From Acidobacteriota bacterium (lineage in GTDB: Bacteria > Acidobacteriota > Terriglobia > Acidiferrales > UBA7541), in contig DAHUXN010000006.1 in NCBI GenBank assembly GCA_027307115.1, forward strand, positions 1 to 64,000: a stretch of 64,000 bases of DNA, in the 5' to 3' direction. Below the pieces are notes generated by a model that was not told the DNA's origin, did no database searches, and worked only from the letters and a program-made list of their open reading frames with translations. Below are positions 8,489 to 18,460 of the stretch, in pieces. The position numbers and the translations under genes were made by a program. Position 1 is the first letter of the stretch; every line of letters starts with the position of its first letter.

Positions 8489-8583
8489 ATTTTTCCCAAG
8501 CCCTGGGATGATTTTCACCATATCTGCAGGCAAACGCGAATGGATCCAGAGCATCCCACTGCGAGCTTGATTCGAGGCACGGC

Positions 8584-10191
8584 GTGCACCGTATAGGGTT
8601 CCGATTGAGCGTATTTGGCACCATGATTTGCGCCGGATACGCGCTATGTGCCGCCAAAATATCGGACCGCGAAAGCGAGTTCGTCACCACGACTTCCGCA
8701 TCGCTCAAGGACGCAGAACATTTGTATCGTGTTCACCAACTGAACGCGGCTGCTCGGGAGTACGAAGCTTTAATCGCGATTGGAGCGCAGCCCGGGCTGG
8801 CATATGCAGGGCTCGTGCGCGTTTATTTGAAACAAAACGATTTGCCGGATGCGGTTGAAGCATCCGCAAAAGCGCTCGCGATTGCACCCGATGCGCCGGA
8901 GGCGCACGTGGCTGGCGGCGAGGTCTATTTCCGGGAAGGCAGGATCGCCGAGGCCCAGAAGGAATTTGCCAAGTTTGCCAGGAAGGGCGTGAAAAATGCG
9001 CGCGCCTATTTGGGTATGGCTCGAATCTATGAGGCGGAGTCCGATTACCAAAAGACAACGGAAATGGCTGACAAAGCCTATGAGATTGATCCTTCTGATC
9101 CTGACGTGCAATCACTGTGGGCATTGAATTGGCTCGCAACAGTTAGTCTTCAGGACCGTATTACTGTCCTTCACGGATACCTTGCCGATGACCCGGGCGA
9201 TGAGGACATGAGGAACGAACTCGCCGTTTTTCAAGATGAAGCTCGGAGAAACACTTCGCCATGCCGCTCGAGTACAAAGGCAGACTCGCTCGAAACGAAT
9301 CTCCAGCCGGTGTCACGGAGTGGCGTGCAACCGGCCGGGTATGGGCTGAAAATCGGGTTGAATGACGTTTCTTCCACGCTGTTGGTGGACACAGGATCAA
9401 GCGGCATTCTCATAAGCAGCAAGATTGCGGAAAAAGCGGGCATTGAACGCATCGCGCCAATCCGCGTCGGTGGAATCGGAGCTAATGGTGCGGCTCCTGG
9501 GTATATCGGCTATGCGAAAACAATTCAAGTAGGCGGCCTGGAATTTCACAGTTGCTATGTGGATGTGCTTAACGGCACTTCCGTGACCGGCCGCGACGGA
9601 CTGATAGGAACGGATACGTTTTCGAATTTCCTGGTCGACCTCGATTTCCCGCGGGCGAAATTCAGATTGAGCGAATTGCCTGCGCTGCAGAACGAGCCTG
9701 CGCCGGTTGAGGCGTTGGATTCGCGGTTTGTGTCGTTGAAGATTCCGGAATTCGCAAAGCGCTATGACGGCCCTGGCATGAAATCGTTTACGCGGGTTTG
9801 GCGATTTGGCCACGACCTTCTAGTGCCGGTGAACGTGAACGAATCGGGAACATTTCTATTTTTGGTCGATACGGGTGCAGCCGAGAGCGTGATTTCGCGG
9901 GACGCGGCAAGGAAGGTTGCAATAATGCACGCGGATGCTCCGCTGAAGGTTGCCGGGGTCAACGGAAGAGTCGTCAAAGTGTTTCGTGCGACCGGCGTGA
10001 CGTTGACATTTGCCAATCAAATGCAAAGGAACCTAGATTTGACTTCCTTTGACACTACGGCATTCAGCAACTCCACCGGGACGGAGGTTTCCGGCCTGTT
10101 GGGCTTTGCCACGTTGAAGAATTTTGAAATGACTATCGACTATCGAGACGGATTGATCCGTTTTGGATCACCTTCAAAAGGCAAACGTTGA
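8584..10191 (+). CDS. Exported TPR protein with two tandem retropepsin-like aspartic protease domains
   Basis: The 535-residue product starts with a signal peptide (about residues 1-24, ending ALCAAK). TPR repeats follow (AAREYEALIAIG, AVEASAKALAIAPDAPEAH, AEAQKEFAKFARKG, TTEMADKAYEIDPSDP) to about residue 200. The first protease domain has DTGSSG with Asp at residue 269 and a GRDGLIGTDTFSNF flap/psi block. The second has DTGAAE with Asp at residue 429 and EVSGLLGFATLKNF. Each half looks like a complete retropepsin monomer, and retropepsins need two DTG aspartates, normally from a dimer. A single chain with two could form an intramolecular protease. GTG start at 8584 with a GAGG site before it. 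Substrate unknown. Confidence 0.8.
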   Translation: MHRIGFRLSVFGTMICAGYALCAAKISDRESEFVTTTSASLKDAEHLYRVHQLNAAAREYEALIAIGAQPGLAYAGLVRVYLKQNDLPDAVEASAKALAIAPDAPEAHVAGGEVYFREGRIAEAQKEFAKFARKGVKNARAYLGMARIYEAESDYQKTTEMADKAYEIDPSDPDVQSLWALNWLATVSLQDRITVLHGYLADDPGDEDMRNELAVFQDEARRNTSPCRSSTKADSLETNLQPVSRSGVQPAGYGLKIGLNDVSSTLLVDTGSSGILISSKIAEKAGIERIAPIRVGGIGANGAAPGYIGYAKTIQVGGLEFHSCYVDVLNGTSVTGRDGLIGTDTFSNFLVDLDFPRAKFRLSELPALQNEPAPVEALDSRFVSLKIPEFAKRYDGPGMKSFTRVWRFGHDLLVPVNVNESGTFLFLVDTGAAESVISRDAARKVAIMHADAPLKVAGVNGRVVKVFRATGVTLTFANQMQRNLDLTSFDTTAFSNSTGTEVSGLLGFATLKNFEMTIDYRDGLIRFGSPSKGKR

Positions 10192-10220
10192 ACTGCCGGC
10201 CGAGCGACAGATCAGATCGC

Positions 10221-10664
10221 TCAGGCGCCGGTGGCGCGCTGGCCTTCGAGCTTCGCGGTCATCGTTATCTCAGCTTTGAGGAGCTTGGAAACGGGGCAGC
10301 CGGCCTCGGCCGCTTGCGCAGCTTTCTGGAACGCAGCATTGTCGCCGTTGGGAATGCGCGCGGTCACGTCGAGATGACTTTTGGTGATGCTGAAACCGGC
10401 GTCCTGCTTTTCGAGTGTGACCGAGGCGGTGGTCTCGATGGACTCGGCCGTGATGCCTGCCTTGCCAAGCTCAGCCGAAAGCGCCATGGTAAAGCAGCCG
10501 GCGTGCGCGGCGGCGATTAATTCCTCGGGGTTGGTGCCGCGCTCGTTTTCGAAGCGCGTCTTGAATGAGTAGGGCGATTTCGAGAGAACGCCGCTCTCCG
10601 TCGAGATGTTGCCTTTGCCCTCCTTCAGCGAACCGTTCCAAACTGCCGTAGCTTTGCGTGCCAT
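10221..10664 (-). CDS. osmC: OsmC family peroxiredoxin
   Basis: This is a 147-residue OsmC/Ohr-fold protein. It has the two family cysteines (HAGCFTMAL and [11 protein letters not shown]), the [10 protein letters not shown] motif, and the usual N-terminal strand [15 protein letters not shown]. OsmC proteins reduce organic hydroperoxides in the cytoplasm using a reactive cysteine pair. The ATG at 10664 is preceded by GAGGAG, which decides this start over an upstream ATG 25 codons earlier. The gene converges on the aspartic protease gene with 29 nt between the stops. Confidence 0.93.
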   Translation of the reverse strand: MARKATAVWNGSLKEGKGNISTESGVLSKSPYSFKTRFENERGTNPEELIAAAHAGCFTMALSAELGKAGITAESIETTASVTLEKQDAGFSITKSHLDVTARIPNGDNAAFQKAAQAAEAGCPVSKLLKAEITMTAKLEGQRATGA

Positions 10665-10791
10665 GTCTCCTCCTCTGCGTGATTGCGTACAGGCGGGCAC
10701 TAATAGTGTACGTCCGCGGCGCGAGATGCGCCAGCGCACGACACAGACTTCTGCAATAGCTGCCCCTGGAGGTTCGGAAGTCCCCAGATTC

Positions 10792-11811
10792 CTACATGAC
10801 TTGGTAGACGAAGACCTCGCCGGGAACCGCTGCTTGCGGAGGAATGGTTACGTAGAGGCAGCCGAGTTGGGGAACGAGGACTTCGTTTTTCCCGCCGGGC
10901 GCGGAGGGAACTTCACCGAGAGATTTGTAGTGGTCCGGGTCGGTCTCCTGGTAGACGGCGATGGCACCGGTGCCGCTGCCGCACGCGGCATAAATGCGTT
11001 TGTGCGCGGAATCGAAGATTAAATCGTCGATGCCTTTGGGAATGGGAAGCGCTTGGAGCTCTTTTCCTGTGCGCGTGTCGAAGACGACGATTTGGCCGCC
11101 GCGGCAGCCGACGAAAAGACGATGGGAAGCTTCGTCGAGCGCCATGGCGACGTTGAATTTGCCGATGGTGACGGGCCAACTGGCGACCAGCTGGTGCGTT
11201 TTGCGGTCGATGACGGAGATCTGATTTTTCGCCCGATTGTTGACGTAAATGCGAGGCCTGGATTTCTCCAGGGCCATGGCTTCGAGCGTGTCGCCGTCAA
11301 TTTGCGTGTCGGCGACTTTGTCGCCAGTGGTTGTGTTGACCACGCTGAACATGGAGAAAGTTTCGTGCGCGTCGCCGCCGCCGTCGTCGATATAAAGATC
11401 ATGCGTGGCGGGATCATAGCCGATGGAGTCGGAGTCGACTTTGAGTTTCACGCTTTTCAGAAGGCGGTAGGATTTTCCGTCGTAAATTTTCAATTCACCG
11501 GCGCCGCCGTCAGTGATGTAAATGCGGTTCAGATCTGCGCGGCAAAAAATCGCGTGCGGAATGCCGATACCGGTGATGGCGCGAATGTACTGGCCAGTGC
11601 GCAGATTGAAGACGAGGACTTCGTGAGCGGTCTCGGCAGCAAGGAATAATCTGTTTCCGCGAAGGTCCACGCCGAGATGATCGAAGCGACCTTTGATGTC
11701 ACTGGGCATTTTGTATTTCGCCACGAGTTTCAGCGGGTCCGCTGCTTTGGCAGCGCCCGCCAGGCTCAGCACAAAGAGAGTGGTCACAAAGATCGTCATC
11801 AGCTTGTTCAT
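10792..11811 (-). CDS. Exported YVTN/NHL-type beta-propeller protein
   Basis: The 339-residue protein has a signal peptide (MNKLMTIFVTTLFVLSLAGAAKA, about 23 residues) followed by propeller blades. The blade text includes FDHLGVDLRGNRLFLAAE, HEVLVFNLRTGQYIRAI, IYVNNRAKNQISVIDRKT, HRLFVGCRGGQIVVFDTRTG and KRIYAACGSGTGAIAVYQ. This matches exported YncE-like six- or seven-bladed propellers of unknown ligand. A strong GGGAGGA site precedes the ATG at 11811. It is transcribed away from the next gene at 11986, so the 170-bp gap should hold divergent promoters. Confidence 0.8.
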   Translation of the reverse strand: MNKLMTIFVTTLFVLSLAGAAKAADPLKLVAKYKMPSDIKGRFDHLGVDLRGNRLFLAAETAHEVLVFNLRTGQYIRAITGIGIPHAIFCRADLNRIYITDGGAGELKIYDGKSYRLLKSVKLKVDSDSIGYDPATHDLYIDDGGGDAHETFSMFSVVNTTTGDKVADTQIDGDTLEAMALEKSRPRIYVNNRAKNQISVIDRKTHQLVASWPVTIGKFNVAMALDEASHRLFVGCRGGQIVVFDTRTGKELQALPIPKGIDDLIFDSAHKRIYAACGSGTGAIAVYQETDPDHYKSLGEVPSAPGGKNEVLVPQLGCLYVTIPPQAAVPGEVFVYQVM

Positions 11812-11985
11812 TGTTTTCCTCCCACGATTCGCACGCTTTCGCTTTCATACCATAAAGCGCGACGCGGCGAGAAGATTCGAAGTGAAGATAAACGGAAATT
11901 AATTGTGGTTTAAGTCTACACATGATTAGCGGGCGTATGCTGAGAGCTAACAGGCCCTTCGTGTAGGAACAAAGGAGAGAAAACG

Positions 11986-12477
11986 ATGAATCGATGGATA
12001 TATTTCGAGCGCGTCCTGAGAATTGTGGGAGTCGCGGCGTTTGGGGTTTGCTTTGCGTCCGCTGTGGCGACGGCACAAACGGCGACGCACCAGACAAAGA
12101 GCTTGGCGCAGAAACTGGTGGAGGACACGCACGCGCAGCATCCCGAGGCGACGGAGATTGGCATTGTCACCGTTTCGGCGAAAGGATGCCGGACGATCGC
12201 GTCAACGGACAAGGGAGACATCGGCGAGAAATGCGAGACGGACGATAGCGCGCCGATCCGAACGGGAAAACCGTACGTCGAGAAAGAAAAAGACGGCTAC
12301 GATGTTTCGCTGCCGCTTCATGACGCGGCAGGGAAGGCCGTCGGCGCGGTCGGGATCGAATTCAAACTGGAGGTGGGACAAACCGCGGCGAACATGACTG
12401 AGAAGGCCAAGCAAATCGCGGGCGAGATGGAGAAGCAGATCCCTTCAAAGGCTGCGCTGTCGAAGCCCGCGATGTGA
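11986..12477 (+). CDS. Small secreted protein, PAS/Cache-like
   Basis: The 163-residue protein has a signal peptide (cleavage near residue 30 after ATAQ) and a single small domain. The end of the domain (KDGYDVSLPLHDAAGKAVGAVGIEFKLE) resembles the strand-turn pattern of extracytoplasmic PAS/Cache sensors. No catalytic motif and no membrane anchor beyond the signal peptide are visible. A good AAAGGAGAG site precedes the ATG. It ends 13 nt from the convergent lactate permease gene. The domain resemblance is weak and the function is unknown. Confidence 0.6.
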   Translation: MNRWIYFERVLRIVGVAAFGVCFASAVATAQTATHQTKSLAQKLVEDTHAQHPEATEIGIVTVSAKGCRTIASTDKGDIGEKCETDDSAPIRTGKPYVEKEKDGYDVSLPLHDAAGKAVGAVGIEFKLEVGQTAANMTEKAKQIAGEMEKQIPSKAALSKPAM

Positions 12478-12490
12478 AAACGCTAAGATG

Positions 12491-14101
12491 CTAGGGAACC
12501 ATCCAGGAAAGCCAGTGAGCCTGGGCGAAGGCGAGGAGGCCGACGGCACTGGCGAGAATGATGCTGTGCCAAAACATGGAGCGAAGGACTTTGCCCTCTT
12601 CGCCGATCAGGCCGACGGTGGTGACGCCGACGGCGATATTCTGCGGCGAGATCATTTTGCCGGTGACACCGCCGGAAGAATTCGTCGCGGCGAGCAGCAC
12701 GGGGTTGAGATGAAGCTGATGAGCGGCGGCGACTTGAAGATTGCCGAAGAGAAGATTGCTCGCAGTGTCACTGCCGCTTAAAAAACACGCGCCCCAACCA
12801 AGATAACTGCTGACCAGAGGAAAAAATCCACCCACGCGTGCCAGCGCTGCGCCGAGAGTGTAAGCCATTCCTGAATAATTGTAGAGATAGGCCAGGGCGA
12901 CGATGATGACGACTGTCAGTCCGGGGATACGCAGTTGGCGACATGTCTTCGCGCCGGCTTGGGCGAAGATTTTCGGGCGCGTGCGAAGACAAATTGCCGT
13001 GAGCACCGTGGCGACTAGGACGGCCGTTCCGGTTGCCAGGGGTTGGAAGGCGTAAAGCGCGGCGTAGGGTTTCTGGTACAGCGTGATGAGAACCGCGTTG
13101 TGCAAACGCGGAATCGCAAAAGTGATTTGGCCGAGATTGAAAAGCTTCAGGTAAGACCACAAAACCATTACGGCGGAGAGCAAGATCCAGGGAAGCCAGG
13201 CGGTGAAAGCTTCGCGCGCGGTGAGAGGAATGGAGTCCGCGGCCGGGGGAGCGATGGCGGAAGATTTCTCTCCCGTAGGATTCCAGAGATGCAGAAACGC
13301 GACGAGCGCGGCGATCGAAGCGAGCGCGGCGATGATGTCGGCGGCCCAAGGGCCCCAGAAATTCGCAACTAGGAATTGTGCGAAGGCGAAGCTGAATCCG
13401 GCGACGAGGATGGCGGGCCAAGTTCGTTTCAAACCTTTGCGTCCCGCGACCACCAATACCAGATAGCCGGGCAGGATGAATGAAATGAACGGAAGCTGCC
13501 TGCCAACCATGGAGGACAGCTTCATCAGATTGAGGCCTGTGACTCCGGCGAGCGCGACGATGGGAATGCCCAAAGCTCCAAAGGCCACGGGAGCCGTATC
13601 AGCGATTAGCGAGACGACAATCGCGCGGCGCGGCTTAAAACCCATGCCAACGAGAAGAAATGCCGTCATCGCGACGGGCGTGCCGAAGCCGGCGGTGCCT
13701 TCGAGAAGCGCTCCGAAGCAAAACGCGACGAGAATGGCTTGAATGCAAGGGTCGCCGGAGGCGCGCTGCGTCATCCAGCGACGGAGCTGTTCGAATTTGC
13801 CCGTCTCGACGGCGAGGTTGTAAAGCCACAGAGCCGCGAAAACGATCCACATGATCGACCAGAGGCCATAAATGATGCCGAAGAAAGCGCTCCACAACGC
13901 TAGCTCGAACGGCATGCGCCAAACAAAAACGGCGAGGGCTCCAGCGGAAAGCAAACCGCACGCCGTGGAGAGCAGGCCGCTCTTGCGCAAGCCTCCCATC
14001 AGCACCAGAACAATTGCGAGAGGAACGACGGCGACAAGCGCAGAGAGCACCATCGAGTGCAAAGGGTCGAGCGGCTGCGGCCAGATTAGCGCGAGTGTCA
14101 T
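12491..14101 (-). CDS. lctP: L-lactate permease (LctP family)
   Basis: This is a polytopic 536-residue inner-membrane protein with about 12 or more hydrophobic segments. It has the LctP signatures GLWSIMWIVFAALWLYNLAVETGKFEQLRRWM, FCFGALLEGTAGFGTPVAM and SGSDTASNLLFGNLQVAAA (segments given in part). The family imports lactate or glycolate with protons. The start at 14101 (MTLALIWPQP) was chosen because the family normally begins just before the first helix; an ATG 19 codons upstream is also in frame. A lactate-oxidase-type gene lies at the right end of the window, but it is about 49 kb away and not linked in transcription. Confidence 0.9.
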   Translation of the reverse strand: MTLALIWPQPLDPLHSMVLSALVAVVPLAIVLVLMGGLRKSGLLSTACGLLSAGALAVFVWRMPFELALWSAFFGIIYGLWSIMWIVFAALWLYNLAVETGKFEQLRRWMTQRASGDPCIQAILVAFCFGALLEGTAGFGTPVAMTAFLLVGMGFKPRRAIVVSLIADTAPVAFGALGIPIVALAGVTGLNLMKLSSMVGRQLPFISFILPGYLVLVVAGRKGLKRTWPAILVAGFSFAFAQFLVANFWGPWAADIIAALASIAALVAFLHLWNPTGEKSSAIAPPAADSIPLTAREAFTAWLPWILLSAVMVLWSYLKLFNLGQITFAIPRLHNAVLITLYQKPYAALYAFQPLATGTAVLVATVLTAICLRTRPKIFAQAGAKTCRQLRIPGLTVVIIVALAYLYNYSGMAYTLGAALARVGGFFPLVSSYLGWGACFLSGSDTASNLLFGNLQVAAAHQLHLNPVLLAATNSSGGVTGKMISPQNIAVGVTTVGLIGEEGKVLRSMFWHSIILASAVGLLAFAQAHWLSWMVP

Positions 14102-14204
14102 TCGTCGAACGCCGGGGCGGGATTCTAGCATTGAAATTGAGTTGGCCGAGCGCCACAAGTCAGGAACGGCCTCTGACTGGCTAGTGAGGCGTGGCGAGAC
14201 CAGC

Positions 14205-14210
14205 TACAAT
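14205..14210 (+). promoter_or_regulatory. -10 element placed for a leaderless dGTPase transcript
   Basis: TACAAT ends 6 nt before the ATG at 14217. A transcript starting about 7 nt after the hexamer would begin at the ATG itself. No ribosome binding site is present and no clear -35 hexamer is seen. Confidence 0.45.
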
Positions 14211-14216
14211 GGCGGG

Positions 14217-15368
14217 ATGGACGCTGCTGCAAATCTTGCCGCGTACGCGATGGATGTGCGGCGTTCGCGCGGGCGGCGGCATCCGGAGCCGCAGCATCCG
14301 TATCGCAACGACTACGCGCGGGACCGCGACCGCGTGGTGCATTCGCGCGCTTTCCGGCGTCTCGAAGCGAAAACGCAAGTGTTCACCACGCGCTTCTCGG
14401 ATCATTTCCGCACCCGGCTGACGCACACACTCGAAGTGGCGCAGATTGCGCGCACGGTTGCTGAAGCGCTGCAACTTAATAGCGATCTGGTCGAAGCGCT
14501 TGCCCTGGTGCATGACATCGGACATCCGCCATTTGGCCACGCGGGCGAAAAGCAACTTGACGCGCGGATGCGCGAACGCGGCGACCGCTTCAATCACAAT
14601 CTCCACGCACTGCACATTGTGGAGAAATTCGAGCAGCGCTATCTGGATTTCCCCGGCTTGAATCTGACATTCGAGGTTCGCGAGGGGATCATCAAACATT
14701 CGCGGGACTACTCGGCTGAGGAATATCCGGAACTGGCGGAATATGTGCTGGACCAACGGCCTACGCTGGAAGCGCAGCTGATTGATCTGGTCGACGAGAT
14801 TGCCTACAACACGGCGGATCTGGATGACGGTTTCGAGGCACGACTTGTGGATCTGGATGACCTGAGCGCGGCAGTGCCCGTTTTTGGCGAGGCTTTCAGG
14901 AACGTTGATGAACGATATCCGCACGGCCGGCGGAAATTGAAATTCAACGAAGCGTTGAAAAGCGTCCTGGATATATTCGCGACGGACTTGATTGGGCACA
15001 CGCGCGAGGAGATGGTTCGCGCGCGCGCGATGAGCGTCGGAGATGTGCGGGGATATCCGAAGCGGCTGGCCGGTTTTTCGCCGGCGGTTGCCGAGGGGAA
15101 TGCGACCCTGAAGGAATTTCTGCGCATGCGATTGTATGAAAATCCAGTGATCATCGAAGATCGCGACCGCAGTGTGGCGGCGCTCGACGAGCTTTTTGTG
15201 GTGTACATGGAGCATCCGGAACGGATGCCGCGCGCTTACGCGGAGGAAGCGCGAAAAGAACCGCTGCATCGTGTTGTCTGCGATTATATCGCGGGGATGA
15301 CGGACAACTACCTGCTGCAGCAGCACGAAAAGGAATTCGGCAGGCAGAAACCGCGCGTTGCGCGATAA
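14217..15368 (+). CDS. dgt: dGTPase-like HD-domain triphosphohydrolase
   Basis: The 383-residue protein carries the HD-domain metal ligands of the deoxynucleotide triphosphohydrolase family: TRLTHTLEVAQIAR, then ALVHDIGHPPFGHAGE, and a later D in DEIAYNTADLDDG. The N-terminal block DYARDRDRVVHSRAFRRLEAKTQVF is the usual dGTPase-like signature. It should hydrolyse dNTPs to nucleoside plus triphosphate in the cytoplasm, contributing to nucleotide pool control; which dNTP is preferred cannot be told. ATG at 14217 was chosen because upstream codons show no family similarity and overlap the lactate permease. The message is probably leaderless. Confidence 0.9.
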   Translation: MDAAANLAAYAMDVRRSRGRRHPEPQHPYRNDYARDRDRVVHSRAFRRLEAKTQVFTTRFSDHFRTRLTHTLEVAQIARTVAEALQLNSDLVEALALVHDIGHPPFGHAGEKQLDARMRERGDRFNHNLHALHIVEKFEQRYLDFPGLNLTFEVREGIIKHSRDYSAEEYPELAEYVLDQRPTLEAQLIDLVDEIAYNTADLDDGFEARLVDLDDLSAAVPVFGEAFRNVDERYPHGRRKLKFNEALKSVLDIFATDLIGHTREEMVRARAMSVGDVRGYPKRLAGFSPAVAEGNATLKEFLRMRLYENPVIIEDRDRSVAALDELFVVYMEHPERMPRAYAEEARKEPLHRVVCDYIAGMTDNYLLQQHEKEFGRQKPRVAR

Positions 15369-15380
15369 ATGACAGCTTCG

Positions 15381-15584
15381 TCAGGCGCGCGTGCCATCTG
15401 CCGGCGCATATCCTGAGCAGGAGAGCACGGGGAGACGCGGGTACTTGGGGAAGGCGGGATCGGTTTCGGAGAGTTTACAGAGGAAAAATAGGGAGCCACG
15501 CGAGGATTTGATTCGGCGCGAGTGAATGCAATCGGCGCAGAGGCCGACGCGCGCCCGTTCCGATTTGCCTCGCGCCATAGTCAT
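15381..15584 (-). CDS. Small conserved four-cysteine protein (probable zinc ribbon)
   Basis: The 67-residue product has CADC near its start, then a C in SLFFLCKL, and a final C in LPVLSCSGY. This gives a C-x2-C...C...C pattern compatible with one metal site. The text GSLFFLCKLSETDPAFPKYP is the kind of tightly conserved block I recall from short uncharacterised proteins in several phyla, including Acidobacteriota. The gene follows the kinase gene by 18 nt on the same strand, so it may be co-transcribed. The start could be the ATG at 15584 or the one at 15578. Function unknown. Confidence 0.65.
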   Translation of the reverse strand: MTMARGKSERARVGLCADCIHSRRIKSSRGSLFFLCKLSETDPAFPKYPRLPVLSCSGYAPADGTRA

Positions 15585-15602
15585 AAAGGAAGTTTGTTTC
15601 TT

Positions 15603-18308
15603 TTATTTTTTAAGCAGCGCCGGCCAGTTGGTGATTAGCGTGAGTGGAGCCTCGGCCTGCTGCACGTCCTTGCCGAGCGTGATGAATTCTTTCCCATCTG
15701 GAGTGACGTCAAATGGACGGCCGCCGGAAGGACCCAGTTCCAGTTGAAACAGCTCTTGTACTTTGCCCACAATGAGGTGGGAACCCTGCTCCGCAATCTG
15801 CACAGACATCAACTTTTTGTCTGGCGACACATAGAAAAGCTCGCGTCCATCTCCTCGCCACCGCGGCCACCACCCGCCGGCAGTTGAAACTTCCTGTCTC
15901 CCGCTTCCGTGGAGAAACGGCACGATGTAGACTTCCGCCTGGCCGGACTCCCTCGACACATAGACCAACCACCTGCCATCTGGGGAAAGGGTTGGAAGCC
16001 CCGGGTTAAACTGATTCTGGATGACCGGGAATGGCTTGCGGTCGCCGGTCATTGGCATGGCCCAGATCTCGAGACGCGCGTTCGGCTGGTCCTTCCTGCG
16101 CTGGAAAAGCAGGTATCGTCCATCCGAGGAGAACGACGAAACAAACTCGTCGGCATCATCCGCAACCAAGGGCGTCGTAATCCCTGTACCATCAGAAGCT
16201 TTCTCGTACAGGTGGTTTACGCTGCCGTTGCGGTCTGAGGAGAACACGATGGATTTTCCGTCGGGCGTCCACGTAGGCGCGCGGTCACCGGCGGACGAAA
16301 ACGTGATGCGCGTCTTGATTCCGCGCGCGAGATCGAAGACCCAGATATTCGGACGGTTGACGCTCTGCGCTCCTCTTGGAAGTACGGTCACCGCCAGCTT
16401 GCGCCCGTCGGGCGAAATAGTAGGGTCCAAATACATCAGGCCGGACGAAGCATCGGTTTCCCGAACCTCTTTGCCGCTGCGGTCGCGCCACAAGAGGTGG
16501 CCCGCATCGGCGAGATTCTCGCCCGTTTCGTAGGCCAGCATTCCGTTCCCCGAAGCGGTAAGAATTCCCTGACTGACCGTTGTAAGGATGGCAGCGTGCT
16601 CCGCCACGGCCACGGCATCTCCCGACAGGCGCAGGCTGCCCGGATCAAAATGCTGGGCCATCAGCGTCCCCTCGCGGATGAAGAGCAGATATCCAGGCGA
16701 AGCGTAAACGGCGTTCGAATCGTTGTGAAGAAGCAGCTTCGGCTCGCTTCCATCTAGCGCGCCTACATACGCGGCAGCGCCGCCAGCCGCGCCCGCGAAG
16801 AAGAGAAAATGCCTCCCGTCAGGAAGGAATTGCGGCCACCTCTGGCTGGTGTCCTTCAGTGACTCGTCGAGTTTTCTCACGGGCTGGGGTGTGCCGCCAG
16901 AGGCAAGAACGCGGCGAATTACGCCGCCGTCATTCACGCCGAACAGGATGGTGCCGTCAGGCGCCCAGGCTCCCCCGCGGCCGCCGGCTTGCGCCTCGGC
17001 TAGAGCCAGAGTCGGGCCTCCGGAAGCGTCGATGCGATAGAGTTCGCCATGGGCAAAAAATCCCAGAGAACGGCTATCTGGCGACCAGAAAGGAAAACTC
17101 GCGCCCTCGGTGCCTTCGAGGGCTTGGGCCATGGTTGAGTCCAGAGACTTGACCCACAGCAGCACCCGATTGTTCGCGTCGCTTGCGAGGAAAGCTAACC
17201 GCTGGCCGTCGGGCGAGAGAATCGGCGAACCGCCGCTGCCCCCGGAGAAAGAAAATCTCGCGTTCGCGGGCGGAGAAATTTCGGAGATGATCGCGCGCGC
17301 GGGCTGAGGGGCCCGCGCGACATAGCCCACAATGGCGAATGCAAACCCAATCGCAAGCAAGGCCACCACGCCCCACGCGAGGCGCTCGCGATTTTTGCGA
17401 TGCGCGACGACTGGCGCGAGCACGCCAGCTTGCGAGCCTGCCTCGCGAATCCATTCCAGTTGCAATTTCACGTCGTGCGCCGATTGGAATCGCTCATCTG
17501 GATCTTTTGCCAGGCAAATCTTCACTGTGCGGTCCAGCGCCGGCGGCGACATCGGCTGCACGCTCGAAATCGGCGGCGGCTCGCGTTCCAGAATCGCGGC
17601 GATCACGCTGGCCGTCGTTTTTCCCTCGAACGCGCGCTTCCCCGTGGCCATCTCAAACAGGACTGCCCCAAACGAAAAAATGTCGCTGCGCGCGTCCGCC
17701 TCTTTGCCTTCCATCTGCTCCGGCGACATATACTGAAACGTGCCGACAATCGTCCCTTCCGCGGTCACCGGCGTCGTTTTCGCTGACGGATTTAGCGATT
17801 GCGTCAGGTTCGAGAGCACCGGCGCCCCTGCTTCGCCAGATGCCTTCGCCAAGCCAAAATCCATCAGCTTCGCGCCCGCTTTGGTCAGCATGATGTTCGA
17901 CGGCTTCAAGTCGCGATGCAGAATGCCCTGGCGGTGCGCCTTTTCCAGTGCGTCGGCCATCTCAATCCCGATGCGCAGCAATTCAGGAGTTGCCAGCGGG
18001 CCTTTTTCCAAGCGCTTCGCCAGCGTCTCGCCTTCCAGATATTCCATCACCAGAAAATCGATGCCGTCCTGATGCCCGATGTCGTGGAGCGTGCAAATGT
18101 GCGGATGATTCAAGGACGAAACGGCGCGCGCCTCGCGCTCGAACCGTTGCCGCGCGTCGGCTTTCTCGGTCAAATGTTGTGGCAGAATCTTGATGGCCAC
18201 GTCGCGCCCGAGGCGCGTGTCCTTCGCGCGGTAGACTTCGCCCATTCCGCCCGCGCCGATGGGTGCGACAATCTCGTACGGTCCAAGTTTTGTCCCTGAA
18301 TTCAGCAA
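15603..18308 (-). CDS. Ser/Thr protein kinase fused to a PD40/WD40-like propeller
   Basis: This is a 901-residue, complete kinase domain at residues about 11-275. It has the glycine loop [16 protein letters not shown] lysine, catalytic loop [20 protein letters not shown] and [21 protein letters not shown]. One membrane helix follows (about residues 310-332, [22 protein letters not shown]). The large outer part is built of PD40 blades ([72 protein letters not shown]). The layout suggests an inside kinase with an outside ligand-sensing or scaffold propeller, typical of Acidobacteriota. ATG at 18308. Substrate unknown. Confidence 0.93.
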   Translation of the reverse strand: MLNSGTKLGPYEIVAPIGAGGMGEVYRAKDTRLGRDVAIKILPQHLTEKADARQRFEREARAVSSLNHPHICTLHDIGHQDGIDFLVMEYLEGETLAKRLEKGPLATPELLRIGIEMADALEKAHRQGILHRDLKPSNIMLTKAGAKLMDFGLAKASGEAGAPVLSNLTQSLNPSAKTTPVTAEGTIVGTFQYMSPEQMEGKEADARSDIFSFGAVLFEMATGKRAFEGKTTASVIAAILEREPPPISSVQPMSPPALDRTVKICLAKDPDERFQSAHDVKLQLEWIREAGSQAGVLAPVVAHRKNRERLAWGVVALLAIGFAFAIVGYVARAPQPARAIISEISPPANARFSFSGGSGGSPILSPDGQRLAFLASDANNRVLLWVKSLDSTMAQALEGTEGASFPFWSPDSRSLGFFAHGELYRIDASGGPTLALAEAQAGGRGGAWAPDGTILFGVNDGGVIRRVLASGGTPQPVRKLDESLKDTSQRWPQFLPDGRHFLFFAGAAGGAAAYVGALDGSEPKLLLHNDSNAVYASPGYLLFIREGTLMAQHFDPGSLRLSGDAVAVAEHAAILTTVSQGILTASGNGMLAYETGENLADAGHLLWRDRSGKEVRETDASSGLMYLDPTISPDGRKLAVTVLPRGAQSVNRPNIWVFDLARGIKTRITFSSAGDRAPTWTPDGKSIVFSSDRNGSVNHLYEKASDGTGITTPLVADDADEFVSSFSSDGRYLLFQRRKDQPNARLEIWAMPMTGDRKPFPVIQNQFNPGLPTLSPDGRWLVYVSRESGQAEVYIVPFLHGSGRQEVSTAGGWWPRWRGDGRELFYVSPDKKLMSVQIAEQGSHLIVGKVQELFQLELGPSGGRPFDVTPDGKEFITLGKDVQQAEAPLTLITNWPALLKK

Positions 18309-18385
18309 CAGATCCCTCGCATCGTCTGCCCGCGCACGCAGGCTAGGAATTTCGCCCGACGGCTCAGACGCCGCCCAAACGGCTC

Positions 18386-18460
18386 AACTTCGCCCATTCC
18401 GCCCGCTCCGAGCGAGGAAACAATTTCGTAGGGGCCCAGTCTTGTGCCCAAGCTCAGCAT
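18386..18460 (-). pseudogene. Vestige of a second kinase gene (first 25 codons only)
   Basis: Reading from the ATG at 18460, the text LGTRLGPYEIVSSLGAGG followed by MGEV nearly repeats the start of the intact kinase ([19 protein letters not shown]). It then diverges into unrelated sequence that stops at about 18302, overlapping the intact gene's start. This is a decayed duplicate or the scar of a deletion between two neighbouring kinase genes. Confidence 0.75.

Noticed and set aside
10202-10222. Bidirectional terminator between the aspartic protease and OsmC genes
   Set aside because: GAGCGA and TCGCTC form a perfect 6-bp stem, but there is no T tract on either strand and it overlaps the OsmC stop codon.
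14181-15326. 381-codon open frame on the minus strand
   Set aside because: It lies fully antisense to the dGTPase-like gene, whose HD motifs are unmistakable.
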